DNA from: JAJTFW01 sp964584995
GTDB lineage: Bacteria; Bacteroidota; Bacteroidia; AKYH767-A; OLB10
Reading direction: 5' to 3'
DNA length: 11,611 nucleotides
Assembly: GCA_964584995.1 (NCBI GenBank)
Contig: CAZPCA010000083.1
Span: 1-11,611, forward strand
This document shows, one piece after another, positions 6,565-11,611 of this stretch. Numbering within the stretch: the first letter of the stretch is position 1; each line of letters opens with the position of its first letter. The notes below the pieces were generated by a model. It was not told the DNA's origin. It worked only from the letters and a program-made list of their open reading frames with translations, and made no database searches. A program made the position numbers and the translations under genes.

Positions 6565-6965
6565 AAAAATGGAGATAGCCGCTCATGGACCTTCAGCGGT
6601 GTTCTGACCGGCTTCATGGAACTGCGCTGCAGAAAGACCAAGGTCGTATTCGCCTCGCAGATTTTACTATCTTCCTCGTTGAAAATCTCGTAAGAAAAAC
6701 GGATCTTTACACGAGGCAACTCAGGAACTGTGGCTACCACACGTAACAACTGGTCATATTTAGCAGGTTGCAGGAAGCGTAATTGCAGGTCGAGTACCGG
6801 CATCAGAATCCCTTCCTCTTCCAGCTCCCTATAGGAAACTCCGATATTCCGAAGTGCCTCCACCCTGGCGATTTCCAGCCAGGTTGCGAAATGTCCGTGA
6901 TACACAAATCCCATTTGGTCTGTTTCTGCATACCTGACCCGAACTGAAACCTCATGCGTGTACAT
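6561..6965 (-). CDS. Acyl-CoA thioesterase, 4-hydroxybenzoyl-CoA thioesterase/YbgC type (hot-dog fold)
   Basis: 134 residues, typical for single-domain hot-dog thioesterases. The N-terminus holds the family signature RYAETDQMGFVYHGHFATWL with the catalytic aspartate (Asp16) and the Tyr-His pair (22-23), followed by EIARVEALRNIG, the long central helix. The rest alternates strands (MPVLDLQLRFLQPAKYDQLL, then RVKIRFSYEIFNE) as expected. It hydrolyses acyl-CoA thioesters in the cytoplasm; YbgC of Proteobacteria acts on short or medium acyl-CoA and is linked to the Tol-Pal genes, which are not present here, so the natural substrate is unknown. The usual YHxNYxxW motif has Gly-His in place of Asn-Tyr after the conserved histidine (YHGHFATW). 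The -7 element TATCTTTG ends 5 bases before the ATG. The stop codon overlaps the stop of the convergent peptidase gene. Confidence 0.92.
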   Translation of the reverse strand: MYTHEVSVRVRYAETDQMGFVYHGHFATWLEIARVEALRNIGVSYRELEEEGILMPVLDLQLRFLQPAKYDQLLRVVATVPELPRVKIRFSYEIFNEEDSKICEANTTLVFLQRSSMKPVRTPLKVHERLSPFF

Positions 6966-7796
6966 CTCAGCAAAGATACGTTGAAGCGCTCACACCTAAG
7001 CTTCCTGGCCGGCGGAAGATGTGCCTACTGTCGAAGTTGGCGGAGCGTCGTATATCACTTAGTGATCACATATGCTGTACTTCTATCGGCATGTAAGTCG
7101 CTCACACCTGTCACGCAGATCAGCACCCAAAGTGTGGTTGTCAAGGATTCACTTCCCACCGACAGCCTGGATTTGATTTTGACGCTGATCCATCCATACA
7201 AAATCAATTTGATGGCGCAAATGGAAGAGGTGGTAGCCAACACTTCAGGCCCATTCACGAAGGAATTGCCGGAAAGCACTTTGGGCAATCTCTGTGCGGA
7301 TATCTGCATGGAGGTCGCTGATTCCATTCTTGGACTTTCCGGAGGACCAGCGGCAGATTTCTGTTTTTTGAACAACGGTGGCCTACGCAGCAACCTGCCG
7401 GCAGGCAATATAAGTCTGGGCAATATTTTCGAGCTCATGCCCTTCGAAAACGAACTTGTCACGCTTGATGTCAGCAAAGAGGATCTTGACTCGCTTATGA
7501 ACATGATTTCCGCCAAAGGTGGAGCTCCCGTAAGCGGAATCCAATTACTGATCAAAGAAAAAAGAACATTTCGATTCGTACTGAGGTCGGATCCTGAAAA
7601 CAAAAAGGAACGCTATACGGTTGTAACCAGCGACTTTCTTGCACATGGCGGAGATGGCTACACCTTGCTGAAAAAATACCCCGTAGAAAAAACCGGAATC
7701 AAGGTGCGGGATGCATTCACACTCTATTTCCGAAAATCTTACCAAAACGGCAAAACACTTCAACCTGTAAAGGATGGACGAATCAAGAACCTTTGA
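6954..7796 (+). CDS. Lipoprotein with stand-alone 5'-nucleotidase C-terminal (substrate-binding) domain
   Basis: 280 codons from the first ATG. A hydrophobic stretch ends in the lipobox LLSAC (Cys47), so the mature protein is a lipid-anchored envelope protein. Residues about 85-245 form the UshA C-terminal domain: ESTLGNLCAD (107-116), NNGGLRSNLPAGNISLGNIF (140-159), MPFENELV (162-169), SGIQL (194-198) and TSDFLAHGGDGYT (225-237). By alignment from memory, Arg145, Phe164, Asn166, Phe228 and Asp234 match the UshA residues that hold phosphate and sandwich the base. There is no metallophosphatase domain in this protein; it is encoded by the next gene, with a 23-base overlap. The start is doubtful: the ATG at 6954 gives an over-long n-region and overlaps the divergent thioesterase gene; in-frame TTG at 6981 and GTG at 7062 are alternatives, the latter giving a very short signal peptide. 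Confidence 0.88.
   Translation: MRVHLSKDTLKRSHLSFLAGGRCAYCRSWRSVVYHLVITYAVLLSACKSLTPVTQISTQSVVVKDSLPTDSLDLILTLIHPYKINLMAQMEEVVANTSGPFTKELPESTLGNLCADICMEVADSILGLSGGPAADFCFLNNGGLRSNLPAGNISLGNIFELMPFENELVTLDVSKEDLDSLMNMISAKGGAPVSGIQLLIKEKRTFRFVLRSDPENKKERYTVVTSDFLAHGGDGYTLLKKYPVEKTGIKVRDAFTLYFRKSYQNGKTLQPVKDGRIKNL
6971..6978 (-). promoter_or_regulatory. -7 element of the thioesterase promoter
   Basis: The minus strand reads TATCTTTG, an exact TAnnTTTG, ending 5 bases before the ATG at 6965, so the mRNA is probably leaderless. If the divergent 5'-nucleotidase gene really began at 6954, this element would lie inside its coding region, which argues for a later start there. Confidence 0.55.
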
Positions 7797-8718
7797 CCGA
7801 CGCTCATTTCTCAAAGCAGGATTGCTCAGCGCCGGCTATATCGGCTTTAACGGAATCTACCTTCCATCGCTGGGGAATACGGCAAGGGAAACCATCACGT
7901 TGCTGCACACTAACGATACCCATAGCCGAATAGATCCATTCCCGGCCAACGACCCGAAATATGCCGGATTGGGAGGAGTGGCCCGACGCAAAGAGCTGAT
8001 AGATTCCATCCGCAATCAACATGAGCATATATTGCTTTTAGACAGTGGCGACATGTTTCAAGGAACGCCCTATTTCAATTTGTTCGGTGGCGAGATCGAA
8101 CTCAAGGCCATGTCGGCCATGGGGTACGACGCAGGAACCCTTGGCAACCACGATTTCGACAACGGCACAGTGGGACTAGCACAGCAATTGCACCACGCCA
8201 CTTTCCCCTTGCTGAATGCCAATTATGAACTCAAAAACACACCTTTGGCAAACCGCATTTCACCCTACAGGATATTCGAAAAAGGAAGGGTTTCAGTCGG
8301 GGTCTTCGGCATCGGCATTGACCTGCAAGGCCTCGTCGATACTGAACAGACCCCATTCCTGGTTTACAATGACCCCATAAAGGCTGCAATACGTACATCA
8401 GAACATTTAAGAAAGAAAGAAAAATGCGACCTGATTGTATGCCTTTCGCACCTTGGCTTCCGCTATGAAGATGAAAAAATAAGTGATATCCGCCTGGCGG
8501 AAAGCGAAGCAGATATCGACATCATTTTAGGCGGTCACACCCACACGTTCATGGATGCCCCCTATATAGTGAAAAATTCATCAGGAAAAAATGTCATAAT
8601 TCTTCAATCAGGTTTCGGTGGAATAAGGATGGGTAAAATCGATATCGCACTAGAACTTAAAAGCCGAAAAATCAGGCACTACTCCTCTACAGTAAAAATT
8701 TCCAAAAAGTCAAGTTGA
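7774..8718 (+). CDS. Exported 5'-nucleotidase-type metallophosphatase with Tat signal, lacking the C-terminal domain
   Basis: 314 residues. The N-terminus carries a twin-arginine motif, DRRSFLKAG (residues 8-16), followed by a hydrophobic stretch to about residue 35, so export in folded form by Tat is likely. The mature part is one calcineurin-like phosphoesterase domain with all metal-site motifs of UshA-type nucleotidases: LLHTNDTH (Asp48, His50), LLLDSGDMFQGT (Asp93), TLGNHDFD (Asn125, His126), CLSHLG (His226) and LGGHTHTF (His255, His257). The protein ends soon after this domain, where UshA (about 550 residues) continues into the substrate-binding domain; that domain is the preceding gene. 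The two products probably act together to strip phosphate from nucleotides in the periplasm or at the cell surface. Translation is likely coupled, since its ATG lies 23 bases inside the upstream gene in another frame. Confidence 0.92.
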   Translation: MDESRTFDRRSFLKAGLLSAGYIGFNGIYLPSLGNTARETITLLHTNDTHSRIDPFPANDPKYAGLGGVARRKELIDSIRNQHEHILLLDSGDMFQGTPYFNLFGGEIELKAMSAMGYDAGTLGNHDFDNGTVGLAQQLHHATFPLLNANYELKNTPLANRISPYRIFEKGRVSVGVFGIGIDLQGLVDTEQTPFLVYNDPIKAAIRTSEHLRKKEKCDLIVCLSHLGFRYEDEKISDIRLAESEADIDIILGGHTHTFMDAPYIVKNSSGKNVIILQSGFGGIRMGKIDIALELKSRKIRHYSSTVKISKKSS

Positions 8719-8737
8719 AAAAATTTTTTTTTCACTT
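8712..8737 (+). terminator. Weak AT-rich hairpin after the nucleotidase operon
   Basis: AAGTTGAAAAAA (8712-8723) can pair with the T run and CACTT (to 8737) with one bulged T; more T follow. It overlaps the stop codon and has only two G-C pairs, so it is a poor intrinsic terminator, though nothing else separates this unit from dnaA. Confidence 0.25.
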
Positions 8738-8810
8738 CTTTTTAAACAATATTTGCGGGTGCCAAAATCAAGGCGCTTTTTCTAAGTATTCATCCATCGA
8801 CCAACCACTC

Positions 8811-8818
8811 TACAATTG
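8811..8818 (+). promoter_or_regulatory. Possible -7 element of the dnaA promoter
   Basis: TACAATTG differs by one base from TAnnTTTG and ends 12 bases before the dnaA ATG at 8831. A second one-mismatch candidate, AATATTTG, is at 8748-8755. The region between 8719 and 8830 is AT-rich, starting with A6T9, but neither candidate has a clear -33 TTTG. Confidence 0.3.
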
Positions 8819-8830
8819 CCTTCTGCAATT

Positions 8831-10288
8831 ATGCAAAAAGATAAGGATTCTATTTCTAAAGAAAAATCTTGCGACCAAGTATGGGAAAACTGTTTAAAGC
8901 TTATTCGTGACAATGTAAACCCTCAAAATTTCAAAACCTGGTTTGAGCCAATAAAAGCGGTCAAACTGGATGCCAATACCCTTACCATCGAAGTCCCCAG
9001 CCAATTTGTGTACGAATGGCTTGAAGAACACTACATTGGTCTTTTGAGGAAAACCATTAAGCGCGAACTTGGAACGGAAGGAAGACTTGAATACTCCATT
9101 CTCATGGAGACCTCCTCTCAATCCAGCAAACCTTACACCGTCAAATTGCCTGCTAAAGGCAATTCCGGATTGAAAAATCCCGCTGTTCCTATGCCTCAGC
9201 AGATTAGTGGTGGCATACGAAACCCTTTTATCATCCCGGGTCTCAAAAAGATAGACATCGATTCACAGCTGAACTCGAACTACTCTTTTGAAAACCTTAT
9301 CGAAGGTGACTGCAACAGACTGGCCCGTTCTGCCGGTTATGCCGTGGCCCAAAAACCGGGCGGCACATCCTTCAACCCTCTACTGCTCTACGGTGGCACC
9401 GGCTTGGGAAAAACACACCTGGCTCATGCCATAGGCATCGAAATCAAGAACAACTTCCCCAATAAGACAGTATTGTACGTACCCTCTGACAAATTCATGC
9501 ATCAGTTTGTCGATGCAGTCAAGAATAACAGCCAGAACGACTTTGTACATTTCTACCAGATGATGGATGTTCTCATTATAGACGACATCCAGTTCTTTTC
9601 CGGAAAAGATAAGACTCAGGACGTTTTCTTCCACATTTTCAACCATCTGCACCAAAACAACAAGCAGATTATTCTGACCAGCGACAAGCCTCCGGTCGAT
9701 CTGCAAGGAATGGAGCAACGTCTTCTCTCCCGTTTCAAGTGGGGCCTCGCTGCTGACCTCCAGGTGCCGGACCTTGAAACACGAATTGCCATCCTGAAAA
9801 AGAAAATGTATGTTGACGGAATTGAACTTCCCAATGAAATAACCGAATACATCGCATTGAGCATCACCAACAATATACGTGAACTGGAGGGTGCTTTTAT
9901 TTCCATCATTGCTCAGTCATCCCTGAACAAAAAACCGATTACTCTTGAACTTGCCAAACAGATGATTGACAAGTTTGTGAAGAATACTGTTCACGAAATT
10001 TCCATTGATTACATCCAAAAAATCGTTTGCGACTATTTCGAACTACCGCTCGAGGTACTGAAATCCAAAACGCGGAAGCGGGAAGTCGTTCAAGCCCGAC
10101 AGTTGGCGATGTACTTCAGTAAACAATTCACCAAGTCATCACTTTCCAATATCGGCATGCATTGCGGAGGGAAAGACCATGCGACAGTTTTGCACGCCTG
10201 CCGCACTGTAAACAACTTGATGGATACTGACAAAAAATTCAAGGCCCAGGTGGTAGACCTTCAAAAAAGAATCAATCTTTCCAGATAA
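8831..10288 (+). CDS. dnaA: Chromosomal replication initiator protein DnaA
   Basis: 485 residues, full length. Domain I (about 12-90) shows CDQVWENCLKLIRDNV and FKTWFEPIKAV; a variable linker follows to about residue 140. The AAA+ domain III begins with NSNYSFENLIEGDCNRLA and has Walker A GGTGLGKT (188-195), Walker B VLIIDDIQFF (Asp251, Asp252), SDKPP sensor 1 and LLSRFKWGL as the arginine-finger region. Domain IV carries the DNA-binding signature HCGGKDHATVLHACRTV (about 444-460) that reads DnaA boxes. ATG at 8831 is preferred over the in-frame TTG at 8816. DnaA-ATP melts oriC to start replication. Neither dnaN nor recF follows, and I see no cluster of DnaA boxes nearby, so oriC is probably elsewhere. 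The gene ends 10 bases before a strong terminator and so looks like a single-gene unit. Confidence 0.98.
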   Translation: MQKDKDSISKEKSCDQVWENCLKLIRDNVNPQNFKTWFEPIKAVKLDANTLTIEVPSQFVYEWLEEHYIGLLRKTIKRELGTEGRLEYSILMETSSQSSKPYTVKLPAKGNSGLKNPAVPMPQQISGGIRNPFIIPGLKKIDIDSQLNSNYSFENLIEGDCNRLARSAGYAVAQKPGGTSFNPLLLYGGTGLGKTHLAHAIGIEIKNNFPNKTVLYVPSDKFMHQFVDAVKNNSQNDFVHFYQMMDVLIIDDIQFFSGKDKTQDVFFHIFNHLHQNNKQIILTSDKPPVDLQGMEQRLLSRFKWGLAADLQVPDLETRIAILKKKMYVDGIELPNEITEYIALSITNNIRELEGAFISIIAQSSLNKKPITLELAKQMIDKFVKNTVHEISIDYIQKIVCDYFELPLEVLKSKTRKREVVQARQLAMYFSKQFTKSSLSNIGMHCGGKDHATVLHACRTVNNLMDTDKKFKAQVVDLQKRINLSR

Positions 10289-10298
10289 TTGACACATC

Positions 10299-10324
10299 AA
10301 AGTCCCGGATTTCCGGGACTTTTT
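10299..10324 (+). terminator. Rho-independent terminator of dnaA
   Basis: Perfect 11-base inverted repeat: AAAGTCCCGGA (10299-10309) and TCCGGGACTTT (10312-10322), with TT between, running into TTTTT C TTT on the plus strand. It starts 11 bases after the dnaA stop codon. The next gene starts only 17 bases after the T run begins to break, so it needs either read-through or a promoter inside this region. Confidence 0.92.
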
Positions 10325-10341
10325 CTTTATCCCCCTAAGCC

Positions 10342-10800
10342 ATGAAAGTCCTTTTTGTTTGCCTGGGAAACATCTGCCGCTCTCCACTGGCCGAAGGCAT
10401 CTTCAGACACCAAATTACACAGCAAAACCTGCAAGCCTTCGTTGATTCTGCAGGCACCGGAGCCTGGCACAGCGGCGAAGCACCAGACCGTCGCTCCATC
10501 AAAGTGGCCGCATCCAAGGGCATTGATATTTCCGGACAAAAGGCCAGGAAGGTGAACGATGACGATCCTGCGTCTTTCGACTTCATTTTTGCCATGGACC
10601 GAAGCAACTACCAGGACCTGAAACAGCTTTGGGGAAAACAAGCTGAGGGAAAGGTTCATTTACTACTGGATTATGCAGGGATGGGGTATTCCGATGTTCC
10701 CGACCCCTGGCACGGCGATGACCGGGATTTCGAAGCAGTTTATGAACTCATCGACGCTGCCTGTCAAAATGCCCTCGCCAAAATGCTTAAAAACAACTGA
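10342..10800 (+). CDS. Low-molecular-weight protein-tyrosine phosphatase
   Basis: 152 residues, the standard size of the family. The P-loop CLGNICRSPLAEG starts at residue 7 and gives the CX5R(S) active site (Cys7, Arg13). DSAGTGAWHSGEAPD and FIFAMDRSNY are further family segments, and the general-acid aspartate lies in VPDPWHG. It removes phosphate from tyrosine residues in the cytoplasm; in bacteria such enzymes are often tied to exopolysaccharide export through a tyrosine kinase, but no kinase or polysaccharide gene is nearby, so its targets are unknown. It follows dnaA on the same strand after a terminator; I recall this order from other Bacteroidota, which suggests conserved linkage rather than a functional link. 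No TAnnTTTG or Shine-Dalgarno sequence is visible in the 53 bases between the two genes. Confidence 0.95.
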   Translation: MKVLFVCLGNICRSPLAEGIFRHQITQQNLQAFVDSAGTGAWHSGEAPDRRSIKVAASKGIDISGQKARKVNDDDPASFDFIFAMDRSNYQDLKQLWGKQAEGKVHLLLDYAGMGYSDVPDPWHGDDRDFEAVYELIDAACQNALAKMLKNN

Positions 10801-10829
10801 TTAAAAGCGGATATTTGTATTTCGTCCAC

Positions 10830-10860
10830 TTTCGGCGAGTATAAAAATCTATTATCTTTG
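10830..10860 (+). promoter_or_regulatory. Bacteroidota-type promoter of the TPR gene
   Basis: A -33 element TTTC (10830-10833) is separated by 19 bases from an exact -7 element TATCTTTG (10853-10860), close to the consensus TTTG-N19-TAnnTTTG. Transcription should begin near 10866, giving a leader of about 35 bases before the ATG at 10900. This is the best full promoter in the window. The 99-base space from 10801 to 10899 shows no clear terminator for the preceding gene. Confidence 0.7.
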
Positions 10861-10899
10861 CGGTTCTTCTAAAGAAACATTAACTCCTTCAATCAGAAC

Positions 10900-11583
10900 A
10901 TGTCAGAAGATAAAAACCAAGGCTTTGAAATCACTGAAAGTATTGACAAAGCAGAGCACTACGTTCGCGACAACAAAAAGAGCCTAAGTATCATTGGCGG
11001 CGCCATTGTCGCAGTAGTACTGGCTTATTTCGGTTACACTCAATTCATCGTCAAGCCGCAAGAAGAGAGTGCCCAGGAGGAAATGTTTATTGCTGAACAA
11101 TATTTTGGGCAAGACAGTATGAACCTGGCCATCAATGGCGATGGATCTTATCCTGGTTTCCAGGAAATAGTTGATAATTACGGTTCAACCCCCTCCGGCA
11201 ACCTTGCCCACTACTACCTTGGTATGAGCCTGCTTAAAAAAGGTGAATTTGAAAAAGCCATTGATGCATTGAAAGAATACGATGCCGAGGATGATATCAC
11301 AGGAGCACTTGCTCTAGGTGGCATAGGCAGTGCTTATCTTGAACTGGGCAACCAGGACGAAGCATTGAATTACTATAAAAAAGCTTCTGACTGGGATGCC
11401 AACAACTTCACGCGCCCACTTTTTCTGATGAAAACAGCGTTTGTGTACGAACAAAAGAAAGATTTCCAGTCAGCTTTGGACATTTATGAGCAGCTCAAGA
11501 AAGACTTTCCACTGAGTACTGAGGCTAGAGACATCGAAAAGTATATCGGTCGGGCTCAAGCGAGTCTTGGCGGTTCTAACTAA
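10900..11583 (+). CDS. Membrane-anchored tetratricopeptide-repeat protein (YfgM-like layout)
   Basis: 227 residues. A charged N-terminus of about 28 residues precedes one membrane segment (about 29-51, SLSIIGGAIVAVVLAYFGYT at its core), so the N-terminus is likely cytoplasmic and the bulk periplasmic. Three TPR-like helix pairs follow: about 101-129 (NLAHYYLGMSLLKKGEFEKA), 136-164 (GGIGSAYLELGNQDEALNYY) and 173-204 (KTAFVYEQKKDFQSALDIYE). This is the layout of the TPR_21/YfgM group; YfgM of E. coli is a helper at the SecYEG translocon, which makes a role in envelope protein handling possible but not shown. It has its own good promoter and is followed after 2 bases by the next gene, probably ribH, so the two are likely co-transcribed although their functions seem unrelated. 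Confidence 0.85.
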   Translation: MSEDKNQGFEITESIDKAEHYVRDNKKSLSIIGGAIVAVVLAYFGYTQFIVKPQEESAQEEMFIAEQYFGQDSMNLAINGDGSYPGFQEIVDNYGSTPSGNLAHYYLGMSLLKKGEFEKAIDALKEYDAEDDITGALALGGIGSAYLELGNQDEALNYYKKASDWDANNFTRPLFLMKTAFVYEQKKDFQSALDIYEQLKKDFPLSTEARDIEKYIGRAQASLGGSN

Positions 11584-11585
11584 TC

Positions 11586-11611
11586 ATGTCTTCTGCCCAT
11601 CAACATCTTTC
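11586..11611 (+). CDS. ribH: Start of a gene, probably 6,7-dimethyl-8-ribityllumazine synthase (partial)
   Basis: An ATG two bases after the TPR stop codon opens a frame of eight complete codons, MSSAHQHL, before the window edge. A short Ser/Ala-rich N-terminus with a Leu-Ser at positions 8-9 resembles the start of Bacteroidota lumazine synthases, and I recall ribH following a TPR-protein gene in this phylum. RibH joins the RibD-derived pyrimidine with a four-carbon phosphate to make lumazine. Eight residues cannot prove the identity; the call rests mainly on gene order. Confidence 0.4.

Noticed and set aside
7055..7603. 182-codon open frame opposite the nucleotidase lipoprotein gene
   Set aside because: It lies antisense to well-conserved nucleotidase motifs and shows no domain of its own.
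8719..8830. AT-rich stretch before dnaA as a possible replication origin
   Set aside because: It has A and T runs but no DnaA-box cluster, and in Bacteroidota oriC is commonly not beside dnaA.
1..11611. Mobile elements, CRISPR arrays, tRNA or rRNA genes, defence systems
   Set aside because: Both strands were examined; the genes are housekeeping families with consistent style, and no transposase, direct-repeat array or RNA-gene fold was recognised.

Overview
This window reads as a chromosomal housekeeping stretch from a member of the Bacteroidota, of flavobacterial or related type. Three things support this. Several start codons are preceded by the Bacteroidota -7 promoter element TAnnTTTG, and Shine-Dalgarno sequences are poor or absent. 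The protein sequences match the Bacteroidota versions of SucC, RibD and DnaA in length and motif style. dnaA stands apart from dnaN, recF and gyrB. I saw no insertion sequence, phage gene, tRNA, rRNA or CRISPR array. A 10-base run of N at 5862-5871 is an assembly gap inside a peptidase gene.

Layout from left to right. Positions 1-244 (minus) hold the first 81 codons of accC, biotin carboxylase. Positions 378-1568 (minus) hold sucC, followed by a strong terminator at 328-354. A 77-base divergent region separates sucC from a PrxQ/Bcp-type peroxiredoxin (1646-2122, plus), which overlaps tail to tail with prmC (2111-2974, minus). From the other side of the prmC promoter runs a very compact plus-strand operon: ribD, an EamA/DMT transporter, a YigZ/IMPACT-family protein and an M42-like metallopeptidase (3045-6564), joined by ATGA overlaps or zero spacing. 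A YbgC-like acyl-CoA thioesterase (6561-6965, minus) meets it tail to tail. Next comes a two-gene unit (6954-8718, plus) in which the two halves of a UshA-type 5'-nucleotidase are separate proteins in reversed order: first a lipoprotein with the C-terminal substrate-binding domain, then a Tat-type exported protein with the metallophosphatase domain. dnaA follows (8831-10288) with its own terminator, then a low-molecular-weight protein-tyrosine phosphatase (10342-10800), a membrane-anchored TPR protein with a good Bacteroidota promoter (10900-11583), and the first nine codons of a gene that is probably ribH (from 11586).

Most genes serve core functions: fatty-acid precursor supply, the TCA cycle, peroxide defence, release-factor methylation, riboflavin synthesis (RibD and probably RibH), replication initiation and envelope-linked protein handling. 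I did not find a plainly novel defence or mobile system. The points most worth a second look are the split and inverted 5'-nucleotidase, the repeated placement of TAnnTTTG only 4-8 bases before start codons (suggesting leaderless or near-leaderless mRNAs), the palindrome centred between the divergent sucC and peroxiredoxin promoters, the EamA transporter locked to ribD, and a suspicious stretch beside the assembly gap.
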